The notes under the pieces were generated by a model. The model saw only the letters and a list, made by a program, of their open reading frames with translations, did not search any database and was not told the origin of the DNA. Shown one piece after another: positions 19,946 through 28,502 of a DNA stretch of 64,000 nucleotides. Within the stretch, counting starts at the first letter, position 1. Each line of letters opens with the position of its first letter. A program made the translations under genes and the position numbers. The stretch spans positions 62,001 to 126,000 of the forward strand of contig JABFSH010000008.1 of the NCBI GenBank assembly GCA_013140705.1, read 5' to 3'. Origin of the DNA: Methylococcaceae bacterium. GTDB lineage: Bacteria; Pseudomonadota; Gammaproteobacteria; Methylococcales; Methylomonadaceae.

Positions 19946-20080
19946 CAGGATGTGTTTCAATGAAATTGTTTTGAAACAGATTCAGGCGAACTGCTAATTC
20001 TACCTGGTCAGCGCGTCATACCCGTCGGGAAGCGTGTATACGAAATGACAAGGCTGAAAAGTAGTTAGTCTCTTACCGGA

Positions 20081-20295
20081 GGTGAGATTATAAATTGCGG
20101 TTGAAGATCCAGTGCAGGCTTAACCGTTCGTTCTGAGCCTGTCGAAGGATGATCGGTTAAGCCGTTCATGGTTCGACAAGGCTCTTCTGAGCGCAGTCGA
20201 AGGGCTCACCACGAACGGCTTAACCTGCCGCCCTAGATGAAATGGACATAGCGCTATAAATAAAAACCGAACTTTTAATCACACCCTCTTATCGG
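20081..20295. repeat. Family E element carrying REP palindromes
   Basis: Begins GGAGGTGAGATTATAA and ends TTTTAATCACACCCTC, the same ends as the 17878 element, but holds an extra ~100 bp of REP-like palindromes (CGTTCGT...GAGCCTGTCGAAGGA, TTCGACAAGGCTC...). It lies in the otherwise gene-free 19825-20725 interval. Confidence 0.6.
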
Positions 20296-20455
20296 TCAAG
20301 TCTTGTTATTTAGTTTGAAAATAATGCTAACTATTGAATGTAGCCAGATAGTCATGCTATACGGGGCGTGTTGCTACAAGGGGCGAATTCATTCGCCTTG
20401 TCGGCATGATTCCAAGCCAGGAGTCGAATGAATTCAAATTCGGTGAATAGTTACG

Positions 20456-20574
20456 AAAAAACCAACAATTGAGTCATATGACACATTTTCTTTGAAGCTA
20501 CCTTCGAAACAGCCCGAAAATTGCGTGATATGACCCACTGCCCATAAAATAACTATGTTATTTAACGTATTTTT
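20456..20574. repeat. Family F triple-palindrome module
   Basis: Contains GAGTCATATGACACA, GCGTGATATGACCCA and a third related TAACTATGTTATTTAACG, spaced as in the copies at 25846, 31856, 56184, 56910 and 58856. It lies ~150 bp beyond the 3' end of the di-heme peroxidase gene (20726). Confidence 0.5.
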
Positions 20575-20725
20575 CATATTTTGCGACTTCGCTTTCGCTA
20601 AAATGAAATGTAATGGTGTCAACCAGCGACTGTTTCTTGGTATCGCCCCACTGAGCGAAGCAGGAGGGCTCTCTCGAACGAATTCCACTATTTATAATGA
20701 AGCGACGACAAGTTACGTAGCATGT

Positions 20726-22900
20726 TTATTGAACTAAATATTGATCAAATGGCTCCAGTGGGCTTGTTGAGCCATCGGCACCAACAGCATCGATCACCAG
20801 ATAGTCATCTCCTGCGAGATCAGGTGAGAGGGGATTGGCATTGGCAGAATGACCGTGTGGAATTTTGATTTCAGGATGATCAAATGGCGCCTTTTCAAAA
20901 CGAACCCTGTCATCGGTTAAGGTCTTCAGAAAGGCAACAATATCTGCACGATTTTGAGGGAAAGCGCCCAGATCACCCTGACCGAATACAAAACCAAAGT
21001 TTTTGCCCGGGGTATTAAAATTGCCTCCCCTTGAGTAAAACTCCAGCACTTCATCCAGCGTTGCCATGCCGCCGTTATGCATGTAAGGCCCTGTCAACTC
21101 AATATTACGCAATGATGGAATTTTGAAAGCCCCGGCAACCACGGCTCTTGCTTTGCCGTTATCAGGCTTGGCAAGTTCAACGGCAGTAGCGGCAGGTGTT
21201 GGCTGGAATGCCCAAACCGGGGTAATGCAGTTTTCTATCGATTGAACTTGCGGCATGATGCCGTCAGAGGCAGTGAAATTTTTTGTACTGATGCTTGGAC
21301 TATCTACAGCAAACAGTATCTGGAAATCGCAAGGCCGCACATTGGCGACTTCAGCATCAAAAACCTTAGCGGTATTACCCACCAGAAATTGCTGGTACTG
21401 TGCGCTAAAGGACAATGGATTTCCGAAGCTGTCAACACCACCCAGTCCGATATCCGGCTCAACCGGCGTGACGCCGGTTGATGTAAATCCGGTATCGCTT
21501 AAGGTCGAACCCGCGTTTGACAGCATCCGGGTCACCACGTTTTGCGATGTTTTCAGTCCCGCTGTGGCATTACCAAATGCTTCCGGATGAGTTTTCATTA
21601 ACTGGGCATTGGTGGCGACTGTAGCCGACGTGAATGTTGGGCCCACATGACACAGGGCGCAATGTGCATTTCGAAACAAATCAAGACCGTTTAGTTCTGC
21701 TGCGGTTAAATCGATGGGTAGGCCTTCGGCATTTCGGGCGCTTCGGTCAAAAGGCGAATCATCGGAAATCAGAGTGGCTTCATAAAGCTGAATGGCCAAC
21801 GCAAAAAACATGGAAAAATTGGCCTCCACCTGACTGTAGGGATCCTGCCCAACCGGTTGCCCGAAGGCGCCACGTCGAGTATACGACCAATATTTGGCAT
21901 TGAATGCTTGTCTGATCAGCGCTTCATAAGTCGTTTTCAGTCCTGGTTTGCTGTTGCCGGCGCTACTTAAACTCAAAGCCCCCAGCACGCTGTCCTGGTA
22001 ATGCACTTTTTGATTTTCCAGCGGTCTGCGATTCAGTAATTTTCGAGCCAGGTCTTTAAATGTTCGCTGGCGACAGGCCATTTCGGTGTCGCTTAATGGT
22101 GGCGCCACTGCCAAAGACGCCAGCGATGAATTGATTAAATGCAGGCGCTGCTTTTGAACATTCCGGCTGTTGATTTTTACCCAGACGCCTGCATCCGGAT
22201 CACGATCGCCCCAAGGACTGCTGCCATTAAAGACATTATTGGCCCTGCCATCCCAAAAGCTGCGATGATTGAAAATGGCATTAATGACGGTTGGCGTATT
22301 GCGGGGTTCTACTCGGCGTGTGCCTTTGGCGCCAACGTGAAATACTGCATCAGGACTGCGACTACAGGCATCATTGCCGTTTCCAGCTCGCGAGCTAGAT
22401 GAAAATTCACCGCTGAACGTGCCGGAAGAGGAAACCACATCATCACTATTAAAAAGAACCTGTGAAAATGAATCAAAAGGATCGGCCAGTTGATAAAATG
22501 GAAAATCCGTTCGTTTTAACGTGTAATTCGGACCACCGGCGGCGTTTGAAGCCATGCCGTCAAAAATTTGATTGGCGAAACTGGTCGATTTACCACCGGG
22601 CGATAACTGATTTTTGGTTCTCGTATCGGCTCCGGCATGAAAATGGCAACTGCCGCAGGCAATGCCATCGCTGCCCACATTCGTATCCCAGAATAGCGCC
22701 TTACCCAGAACAATGGCTTGCTCCTTGTTGACTATTATTGGATCAGTACCATCGAGCAGACCGGGAACTTCTGGAATCGGTATATTTTTCAAGCTGATCG
22801 GCAATGGGCCGAACCCTACAGCAAACGCTGATCTGACAAGTCCAATACTGGCCAGAATAATAAAAATAACAGCAGATTTATAAACAAAGGTAGCAAACAT
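20726..22900 (-). CDS. Secreted di-heme cytochrome c peroxidase-like protein (SACCP-like), copy 1
   Basis: 724 residues with a signal peptide ending RSAFA. Two heme-c sites are visible: CGSCH at 82-86 and CALCH at 414-418. FKIPSLRNIELTGPYMHNGG carries the PYMHxG motif typical of MauG/CcpA-type peroxidases. At ~78 kDa it is far larger than periplasmic CcpA (~35 kDa) and matches the surface-associated cytochrome c peroxidase group known from Methylococcus and the CorB-like proteins of Methylomicrobium. That group is copper-regulated and paired with MopE/CorA in those organisms. No obvious MopE/CorA gene adjoins it here. A close paralog is at 28503. Its electron donor and substrate are unknown. 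Confidence 0.82.
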   Translation of the reverse strand: MFATFVYKSAVIFIILASIGLVRSAFAVGFGPLPISLKNIPIPEVPGLLDGTDPIIVNKEQAIVLGKALFWDTNVGSDGIACGSCHFHAGADTRTKNQLSPGGKSTSFANQIFDGMASNAAGGPNYTLKRTDFPFYQLADPFDSFSQVLFNSDDVVSSSGTFSGEFSSSSRAGNGNDACSRSPDAVFHVGAKGTRRVEPRNTPTVINAIFNHRSFWDGRANNVFNGSSPWGDRDPDAGVWVKINSRNVQKQRLHLINSSLASLAVAPPLSDTEMACRQRTFKDLARKLLNRRPLENQKVHYQDSVLGALSLSSAGNSKPGLKTTYEALIRQAFNAKYWSYTRRGAFGQPVGQDPYSQVEANFSMFFALAIQLYEATLISDDSPFDRSARNAEGLPIDLTAAELNGLDLFRNAHCALCHVGPTFTSATVATNAQLMKTHPEAFGNATAGLKTSQNVVTRMLSNAGSTLSDTGFTSTGVTPVEPDIGLGGVDSFGNPLSFSAQYQQFLVGNTAKVFDAEVANVRPCDFQILFAVDSPSISTKNFTASDGIMPQVQSIENCITPVWAFQPTPAATAVELAKPDNGKARAVVAGAFKIPSLRNIELTGPYMHNGGMATLDEVLEFYSRGGNFNTPGKNFGFVFGQGDLGAFPQNRADIVAFLKTLTDDRVRFEKAPFDHPEIKIPHGHSANANPLSPDLAGDDYLVIDAVGADGSTSPLEPFDQYLVQ

Positions 22901-22959
22901 AGGTAGCCCCGCAGGTGTAACAAGATGTAAAAGTATTCAATCCAATTCCTTTTAATTGG

Positions 22960-23050
22960 TAACTATTCAGTGCGAAAGACCATAAGCCTTCTTCGGAGTA
23001 AACGCAGCTCATAAAGAAGATGGAACGCAACGAATGCACTGAATAGTCAC
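22960..23050. repeat. Separated inverted repeat upstream of the peroxidase gene
   Basis: GGTAACTATTCAGTGC and GCACTGAATAGTCACC form arms ~58 nt apart. A related CACTGAATAGTTATG occurs at ~38300. This may be a dispersed palindrome or a leader structure. The 22901-23322 interval otherwise has no gene. Confidence 0.45.
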
Positions 23051-23322
23051 CTTTAATTTTTATTCTCTTCCGTAAATAGCCTGGTGTTACGCAAGCCATA
23101 TTCATTGCCTGTCAAAAATTAATTCATCCCACTGAGAAGTTCAGCAGCCCGCGCCCAGCATAAAATCCAAAATAACTTGCGGGCACGGGCTGGATGAGAG
23201 CAATGTTAGACATGATTCTAATGAAAAGTGGCTTGCAATTCATTGGGCAGACAAATGTCTTTTTGTTTGCCCGCAGATTCCCTATGCTGAAATGTCGAGA
23301 AACGATAAAGCCGTTGCCTGAC

Positions 23323-24033
23323 CTACCCGGCCTTACTCTTAAATCGTCCGATGATGCCCAAACCGCTTAACGCACTGCCAAACAACCACACGGCGGCAGG
23401 AAGCGGCACCGCAGCAACATTACCCGGCGCAACGGCCCAAACGTTACTATACCTGGGGATGATGCCATTCATCAGTGTAAAGTTATCGATCGATCCGAAG
23501 AGCGGCCGCGCAACATCGGCATTCGTAGCACTGGTCAGGTTCGATGTCCAATAGAAGGGAAGAACCTGGGTAAATGGTGGGATTGCGCCAGAGCCTTGGC
23601 CAAGCTGAGTCAACAGGCTAAGAGCTTCTGTGCTGGTCGGCAGCCGCCAATCGGTGATGGTTTGACTGCCGTTTTGATAGTTAAAACCATCAGCCCAAGC
23701 GGTGGCAGCCCACCAACTACCCACCCACCGCGAGAGGGATGTCTGATAACTGAGATCGTCGGCGGCAATCGTGTGGGGATCGCCCAGCGAAGGCGTCACT
23801 ACCGTACCCAAAAGCGGCCCTGTGTAGGGGTTGGCAGTTGGATTGGCTGTCGTACTTGCAATGTCATTGGTAAATGCAAAGCCATCGGATATCCAGGTTA
23901 CATTGGACACATCGTCATAAATCAGTCCATTACCGACATCCACCAGACTCGCCTGGGAAGATGCACAGAACAGGGACGTTGACAGCAAAAATGTGGAAGT
24001 TATTAGTGTTTTATAATTATTAATTGTTTTCAT
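23323..24033 (-). CDS. PEP/VPLPA-CTERM protein with DUF1566-like domain
   Basis: 236 residues. The signal ends CASSQAS. The body has NGLIYDDVSNVTWISD and TDWRLPTSTEALSLLTQLG, matching the Lcl/DUF1566 pattern of a W-rich start plus WRLPT, a C-type-lectin-like fold found in many surface proteins. The sorting tail is AVPLPAAVWLFGSALSGLG followed by a basic RFKSK. Carbohydrate or surface binding is plausible but unproven. It lies between a sorted protein and the peroxidase gene on the same strand. Confidence 0.82.
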   Translation of the reverse strand: MKTINNYKTLITSTFLLSTSLFCASSQASLVDVGNGLIYDDVSNVTWISDGFAFTNDIASTTANPTANPYTGPLLGTVVTPSLGDPHTIAADDLSYQTSLSRWVGSWWAATAWADGFNYQNGSQTITDWRLPTSTEALSLLTQLGQGSGAIPPFTQVLPFYWTSNLTSATNADVARPLFGSIDNFTLMNGIIPRYSNVWAVAPGNVAAVPLPAAVWLFGSALSGLGIIGRFKSKAG

Positions 24034-24039
24034 GTTGGA

Positions 24040-24180
24040 TACTCATAAATACAGGTGGACGGAAACCTCCGCCCGTGATAATGAATTATCAGGCAACGAT
24101 AAAGCCGTGGCCCGATCCTGTTGACCAACTTGTATTGACAGCCTGTCATAACAAGTTGGCCACCAGATGCACGGCGCCTC
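24040..24180 (-). other. Possible structured leader of the DUF1566-like gene
   Basis: On the minus strand GCCGTG...CACGGC enclose GGCCAACTTGT...ACAAGTTGGTC, with an inner TGACAGGCTGTCA palindrome, followed by a small GGGCGGA...TCCGTCC hairpin just before the gene. This is a long potential stem-loop in the 5' leader, different from the leader motif at 25307 and 60099. Confidence 0.35.
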
Positions 24181-24216
24181 CACTTATTTATCCCTTAAAA
24201 GAGAGACACAGGAGCC

Positions 24217-24250
24217 GGCTCATTACTTGCTTAATTGCAAGTAATGAGCC
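24217..24250 (-). terminator. Perfect 14-bp stem-loop terminator
   Basis: GGCTCATTACTTGC and its exact complement flank a 6-nt loop, 16 bp past the stop of the sorted-protein gene at 24267. The following minus-strand sequence is moderately T-rich (TCTCTCTTTT). It probably ends that transcript. Confidence 0.65.
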
Positions 24251-24266
24251 GCACAATCCGTTAACT

Positions 24267-25133
24267 CTATGCTGCTAGTCGTTTTCTACGACCGGTAGCC
24301 ATTAATCCAGCCAACGCAGAGCCGAACAGATAGACAGCCGCCGGAACCGGCACTGAACTGACCGTCAGATTGAACGTCGATGTTCCGGTTACGGAATTAT
24401 CCGCACCGCCCTGGAAGATCGTGTACCAACCGGGCTGTAGATTCAACAATGTCATCTCGGCAAAATCAAGCCCGGTACTTCCGGTCACGCCACTAAAGTA
24501 AGTGCCTGTGGTGCTAACCTGATTGACGCCAGACAGGATGGTCTCACCCCAGTCATTGCCGGAGTGTGCATTACCGGAGTTGACATAAGCCAGCGTTTCC
24601 AGCATGTTGCTGACACCTGGAACATTATCAGGAGCGCCTGGCGAAACGACAGTGGGGGAAGACATCCAGTAGGTGCCCGGGCTACCGAGTTGTCCGGTTG
24701 GGTTGAAGCTATGCGGGGCATTGCTCCAGGAAGTACCGCCATTAGTTTCGGTGCTATATAATGTTCCGCCATCCCATTGGTTAGCGCCTGAAGCCCAAAC
24801 CGTGAATGCATTTTTAACCGCACCGGTGACATCGGTTGCCCTAATGGTGATGTCGTTGACTGAGGTCAGTTGAAAGGTAAACCATCTACCGGCATGACCC
24901 CAGGACGAGTTCTCCAATACGGGATTGTCTGTATAGGTGTTTTTGTTATTTCCCAGTGCTATAGTACTAATCGTTTCATTGGATCCAATTACATTATCCA
25001 AACCAATCCAGGAGGGTGTAGAAGCGCCACCGTCAATTGTAACGGCATTTGCCGCATAAGCGCCTGCACTTGCCAAAGATAAGGCTGTGCCGGCCAGAAC
25101 CGACTTTATAGCAATTTGTAATTTACTGCTCAT
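24267..25133 (-). CDS. PEP/VPxPA-CTERM sorted protein
   Basis: 288 residues using the ATG at 25131-25133 (MSSKLQIAIKSVLAGTALS), which has GGAGAG ahead of it and opens a clean signal peptide ending GAYA. The longer frame adds 33 non-signal residues. The body is Ser/Thr/Gly-rich with no family I recognise. LQPGWYTIFQGGADNSVTGT near residue 240 resembles the C-terminal module of small PEP-CTERM proteins. The tail is SVPVPAAVYLFGSALAGL plus GRRKR. It has a long leader with a structured RNA motif and a sigma-54-type promoter. Confidence 0.8.
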   Translation of the reverse strand: MSSKLQIAIKSVLAGTALSLASAGAYAANAVTIDGGASTPSWIGLDNVIGSNETISTIALGNNKNTYTDNPVLENSSWGHAGRWFTFQLTSVNDITIRATDVTGAVKNAFTVWASGANQWDGGTLYSTETNGGTSWSNAPHSFNPTGQLGSPGTYWMSSPTVVSPGAPDNVPGVSNMLETLAYVNSGNAHSGNDWGETILSGVNQVSTTGTYFSGVTGSTGLDFAEMTLLNLQPGWYTIFQGGADNSVTGTSTFNLTVSSVPVPAAVYLFGSALAGLMATGRRKRLAA

Positions 25134-25285
25134 TTTATATTCTCTCCATTGTGCTTGCGCACATTGTCCATCATTCACTACCCGTACAATTAAGCACGGT
25201 ATCTGATGATGCTTGTTAATATTGGATTTCAATTGCTTGGCTCAATCAATGCCGAAGAACTCATTAACTATTTCCTGGCTCTTCA

Positions 25286-25380
25286 GCCTCCCGATTACCT
25301 TGAGGAGGCAGCCCGGCGATCTCGGTCAGATCCGTGGCTTTCCGGCCCCGCCTTACGGAGGGTGTGGCTAAGCAGGTGCC
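25286..25380 (-). ncRNA. Structured leader RNA motif, GEMM-I-like
   Basis: On the minus strand the leader reads AGCCACACC, a hairpin capped by a GUAA tetraloop, then GGCCGGAAAGCCACGGAUCU, a GAUCU/AGAUC hairpin and GCCGGGCUGCC. The same order occurs in the leader at 60099-60178. It resembles the GEMM-I c-di-GMP riboswitch core (GNRA-capped stem, GGGACGCAAAGCC, CGGGUCU, GCCGGGUUGCC), but the 5' GGCAAACC is not conserved. A GCCTCC/GGGAGGC hairpin follows immediately. The gene start is ~170 nt downstream. Confidence 0.4.
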
Positions 25381-25462
25381 AAGAATAAAACCGTTAGACT
25401 GGAACCCCTCATTTCATGGCCCAGCATAGCGTGATTTACCCCTGACAACCTGCCTAGTGTAT

Positions 25463-25483
25463 TTAAGCATTATTTATGCCACG
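25463..25483 (-). promoter_or_regulatory. Sigma-54-type promoter (-24/-12)
   Basis: On the minus strand TGGCATAAATAATGCTTAA has GG-N10-GC. The transcript would begin ~70 nt before the leader RNA motif at 25286-25380, so promoter, structured leader and sorted-protein gene line up. Confidence 0.6.
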
Positions 25484-25681
25484 TTAAGAGAATTGTCTTC
25501 CTGGTGGCCATGCAAATTAAATGACAATGAAGCTAAGTGAAACCTTAAAAATAGAACTTCTTAAATCTGTGCAAAATCCCGAATCTAAGCCGTTACCGGT
25601 TAAATTTAAGAAATATTTCTTAAAAAGAATTAAACAAGAAACGCTATTTTTCAATTAATCGATAATGACGCCATATATAAA

Positions 25682-25801
25682 GGGAACCTCAAAAATTATT
25701 CGTTCATGCTTCGACAAGCTCAGCACGAACGGATAAGTAACTGATTTAACTAAACACTCGTTCGCACTGAGCTTGTCGAAGTGCAATTTTTAGAGGTTCC
25801 C
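25682..25801. repeat. Family J element
   Basis: 120 bp with terminal inverted repeats GGGAACCTCaAAAATT / AATTTTTAGAGGTTCCC. The inside holds two REP palindromes (CTTCGACAAGCTCAGCACGA and TTCGCACTGAGCTTGTCGAA). Confidence 0.6.
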
Positions 25802-25845
25802 TTAAGGTGATCGATGATTATGAAAACCCAATTAATTAAACTGTG

Positions 25846-25975
25846 TTATTTAACTGTGTTATATGACACAGCAATAATGTGAAATATTCCAGCACCCACA
25901 GACAGTCCATAACCTGTGGCCTGTGTCTCAAATCAAAAAATTAAAATTGTGTGATATGACACACTTTTCAAATTT
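25846..25975. repeat. Family F triple-palindrome module (inverted orientation)
   Basis: Includes AACTGTGTTATTTAAC, CTGTGTTATATGACACAG and TTGTGTGATATGACACAC. The GGCCTGTGTC segment between palindromes is a degenerate form of the GTGGCCTGCAG found in other copies. Confidence 0.5.
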
Positions 25976-26004
25976 TACTCAGAACAAGGGGGAACCTCTA
26001 TAAA

Positions 26005-26237
26005 CCTATAAAAATCAGTTGAAAGGCGTGAAATCCGTTCGTGCTCGGCTGCAGGGATGCAGGAGGTAGAGCACCGACAGTAGGCGCTTTAGGCGACGCA
26101 TGGAGCAGTTGCCGAGAGTTTATCGAAGCATGAGCTGATTTCACAACCAACCCACTGGGTGAGCATTCCAAATCCCGTACATCCTTCGACTGCGCTCGGA
26201 CGAACGGGATTTGGAGTGCTCATCTGATTTTTCTAGG
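26005..26237. mobile_element. Family D MITE-like element, copy 1 (with 70-bp insert)
   Basis: A 233-bp element with ends CCTATAAAAATCAGTTGA and CATCTGATTTTTCTAGG, flanked by the 5-bp direct repeat ATAAA (26000-26004 and 26238-26242). It contains two REP palindromes. The first is interrupted by the 70-bp insert at 26046-26115. It encodes no protein. Confidence 0.7.
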
Positions 26238-26301
26238 ATAAATTGCGCTTCGACAAGTGCAGGACTATCAACAGGCGTTAGCAAGCACCTCAATCAGTCA
26301 T

Positions 26302-27951
26302 CTATTTATTCAGGAGTAGCGAAAAAGGGGTTTCATAGCCATATACCTTAATATAGGTATCAAGAATGGGGAGAACTGTCTGAAAATGTGTTTCGTAATT
26401 ACGCCAGCGCTGCCTGGAGGTTGTATACAAGGGCCGTGTTACCTGGTCGAAACTTGGGGTTTTGATGATTTTCTGTTGCGAGTGGCGATAAAATTCACTG
26501 CATTCGGCTGACCAGTCCAGACCCATTTTTGCAAATATGGGTCGAAATTGTAATTCGAGATCATCAAGCACATCTTCATAGCGAAGCTCAACCCATCGAA
26601 GCGACAGACTATCGCGAACCGAGAGCCAGTAATTCATTATTAAATCGTAAAATCTGGCGCCTTCCTCCCAGGACAGAAAATGAACCGTCAAGGATGAAAT
26701 GGCAAACGGCTGCATAAAACAACTCAGACACACATCACGTGGATCACGCACGGCAAAGATTATGATTGCATTCGGAAAAAGGATGTTAATCAGTTCAACA
26801 TTCAGCGTATTCATCGCTGTTTTATCAACCAGCACCTTGTGCAGGATTCCCTGCCCCAGTGTCTGCACAGCAACATCCCAATAATGCCGCCTTAAATAAG
26901 TAATTTGATCGCTATCCAGAGCCTTAATACGTTCCGGTAAGGTCATTGAGGGCGATGTGATTTTTAATATCTCATTCAGGACATGCGTGATTATATGTGT
27001 CTCGTCGCTTGTGACCACTTGCGAATGTGCTGCAAGTATCTGTTCGGCAAGCGTTGTTCCGGAACGATAAAATCCGATTAAAAATACCGGTGACGGCAAG
27101 TCATCTGCCAGTACGCGTTTGCCTGTGGATTGTATGAATTGCCGATTGAAAGATTTTTTATACTCACGAACGTCTCGATAGACGGCTTTTTTATCGATAG
27201 CCCGTATGCCTCGGGAGGCCAGGTTGATTTTACCCGATTCGGTCAAATGCTTGAAGGCCCCGTCATAATCTTCGGCTTTATCCAGTATTATCCCAAGTTC
27301 CATATGCGCCCTGGCCGTATTGTGGTCGCTCACAGTGTCGACAAGACGCTCAAGACGATGCCTGGCATCATCCAGCTTATCCAGCTTGGACTCCAAAACA
27401 GCCAGCAAAATGATGGCGTTGGATTCTTGAGGCGCAAGATCAACTGCGCGCACTGCCCACGGATATGCTTCGGAAAATCTGTTTAGCCCCTGAAAGCCAA
27501 GGGCGGCAATGTAGTTTGCATTGGCGGATTTCGAGTCAATATGAACGCAGGCTTTGGCGAAAATCAGGGCTTCCTCCGGCGCATGCCAGTGAATCAGTTG
27601 ATAAGCAAGATCAAGCAGGTTAGCAAGATTCCTGTCGACTTTGGCTTTAGTTAATAAAACCTTACCGGCCTGGCAAAGATACGGAATGCCTTCATTAATT
27701 CTATTCAGATGGCATAAACATTGCCCGAGACTCGCCAGCGCAACAGCAGATTTTTTCTTAACAGCCAGCGCTTTGCGGAGATAATTTTCAGCGCTCCTGT
27801 AATCCTTGCTCGATATTGCTGCTTGAGCGGCACTCATACATCGATCATGGTTGTCGACAGGCTTCCTGGGTGAGTTTATGGTTAATTTCATACAGCATTT
27901 TTTAAATTTTTTACCACTACCGCAAGTACACGGATCGTTCGGCTGCGGCAT
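26302..27951 (-). CDS. SEC-C/TPR/sulfotransferase fusion protein
   Basis: 549 residues in three parts. Residues 6-22 (NDPCTCGSGKKFKKCC) are a SEC-C zinc-binding motif. Residues ~30-240 are TPR repeats (AENYLRKALAVKKKSAVALA and others). Residues ~285-540 are a sulfotransferase domain with the PAPS 5'-phosphosulfate loop GFYRSGTTLAEQI and the 3'-phosphate motif FAVRDPRDVCLSCFM. TPR-sulfotransferases are frequent near exopolysaccharide genes and move sulfate from PAPS to saccharide or protein. There is no signal peptide, so it is cytoplasmic. The acceptor is unknown. It sits between sorted-protein genes and a di-heme peroxidase gene. Confidence 0.85.
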   Translation of the reverse strand: MPQPNDPCTCGSGKKFKKCCMKLTINSPRKPVDNHDRCMSAAQAAISSKDYRSAENYLRKALAVKKKSAVALASLGQCLCHLNRINEGIPYLCQAGKVLLTKAKVDRNLANLLDLAYQLIHWHAPEEALIFAKACVHIDSKSANANYIAALGFQGLNRFSEAYPWAVRAVDLAPQESNAIILLAVLESKLDKLDDARHRLERLVDTVSDHNTARAHMELGIILDKAEDYDGAFKHLTESGKINLASRGIRAIDKKAVYRDVREYKKSFNRQFIQSTGKRVLADDLPSPVFLIGFYRSGTTLAEQILAAHSQVVTSDETHIITHVLNEILKITSPSMTLPERIKALDSDQITYLRRHYWDVAVQTLGQGILHKVLVDKTAMNTLNVELINILFPNAIIIFAVRDPRDVCLSCFMQPFAISSLTVHFLSWEEGARFYDLIMNYWLSVRDSLSLRWVELRYEDVLDDLELQFRPIFAKMGLDWSAECSEFYRHSQQKIIKTPSFDQVTRPLYTTSRQRWRNYETHFQTVLPILDTYIKVYGYETPFSLLLNK

Positions 27952-27984
27952 AGCTTTGTGTTGAGTATTTATAAATTTTCTCCA

Positions 27985-28200
27985 TCAGGTAAGGATATGG
28001 CAATAAATCACTTACCAATTGGCTGTCGAGAAAATTTTACCGTTCGTCCCTTCGACTGCGCTCAGGAGAGCCTTGTCGAAGGATGGACGGAAAAATTCCA
28101 CTCTGTAGCGGCAAGCCATTCATGCTTCGACAAGCTCAGCACGAACGGCTTGCCGGGCGATTTTGCGATTTCGGGGAGTTATTGTTTACGGAATCCTAAT
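27985..28200. repeat. Family G composite REP element
   Basis: About 210 bp running from GGTAAGGATATGGCAATAAA to TTTACGGAATCCTAATTG, with imperfect inverted ends and two REP palindromes inside. A second copy lies at 62774-62965 and partial copies at 59008-59085 and 63150-63245. Confidence 0.55.
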
Positions 28201-28202
28201 TG

Positions 28203-28300
28203 AATTACTTCAACGAAAGTGTGGTGCCTCGCCGCGATTGAGCACCCAGAATGCCCTGTTCGCGGCGAGGGCGCCGCTCTTACGAAGATTTCAGGAGACC
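28203..28300. repeat. Family H palindrome (GCGGCGAGGGCGCCGCTC)
   Basis: Inverted repeat built around CCTCGCCGCGA...TCGCGGCGAGGGCGCCGCTC. A near-identical unit is at 39604-39674 and a relative at 38198-38270. REP-like palindromes of this type are common in gammaproteobacteria. The 27952-28502 interval otherwise holds the promoter at 28391. Confidence 0.55.
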
Positions 28301-28390
28301 GCAGCCCCGGACAGTTAGTTTTTGCCATATCCAAATTAAAAGCAAAAACTATTCCAGAACTGGGTGGTGTTTGATATTGAAAATATGTCA

Positions 28391-28409
28391 TTGGCTTAAA
28401 TATTGCTTA
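28391..28409 (+). promoter_or_regulatory. Sigma-54-type promoter (-24/-12)
   Basis: TTGGCTTAAATATTGCTTA matches the RpoN consensus with GG-N10-GC. Predicted transcription start near 28418, ~85 nt before the peroxidase-like gene. The leader contains GTAAGTT...AACTTAC, a possible hairpin. Confidence 0.65.
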
Positions 28410-28502
28410 ATTTCAAACCGTAGTTTTCGTAAGTTTTTCACGGGGGCTGAGTTAAGAACTTACCGAAGCTACGCACAATTATTCATTTTACTGAGGTGAA
28501 CA

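Noticed and set aside
20434-20688. 84-residue minus-strand frame after the peroxidase gene
   Set aside because: It overlaps family F palindromes; there is no signal, no family and no ribosome-binding site.
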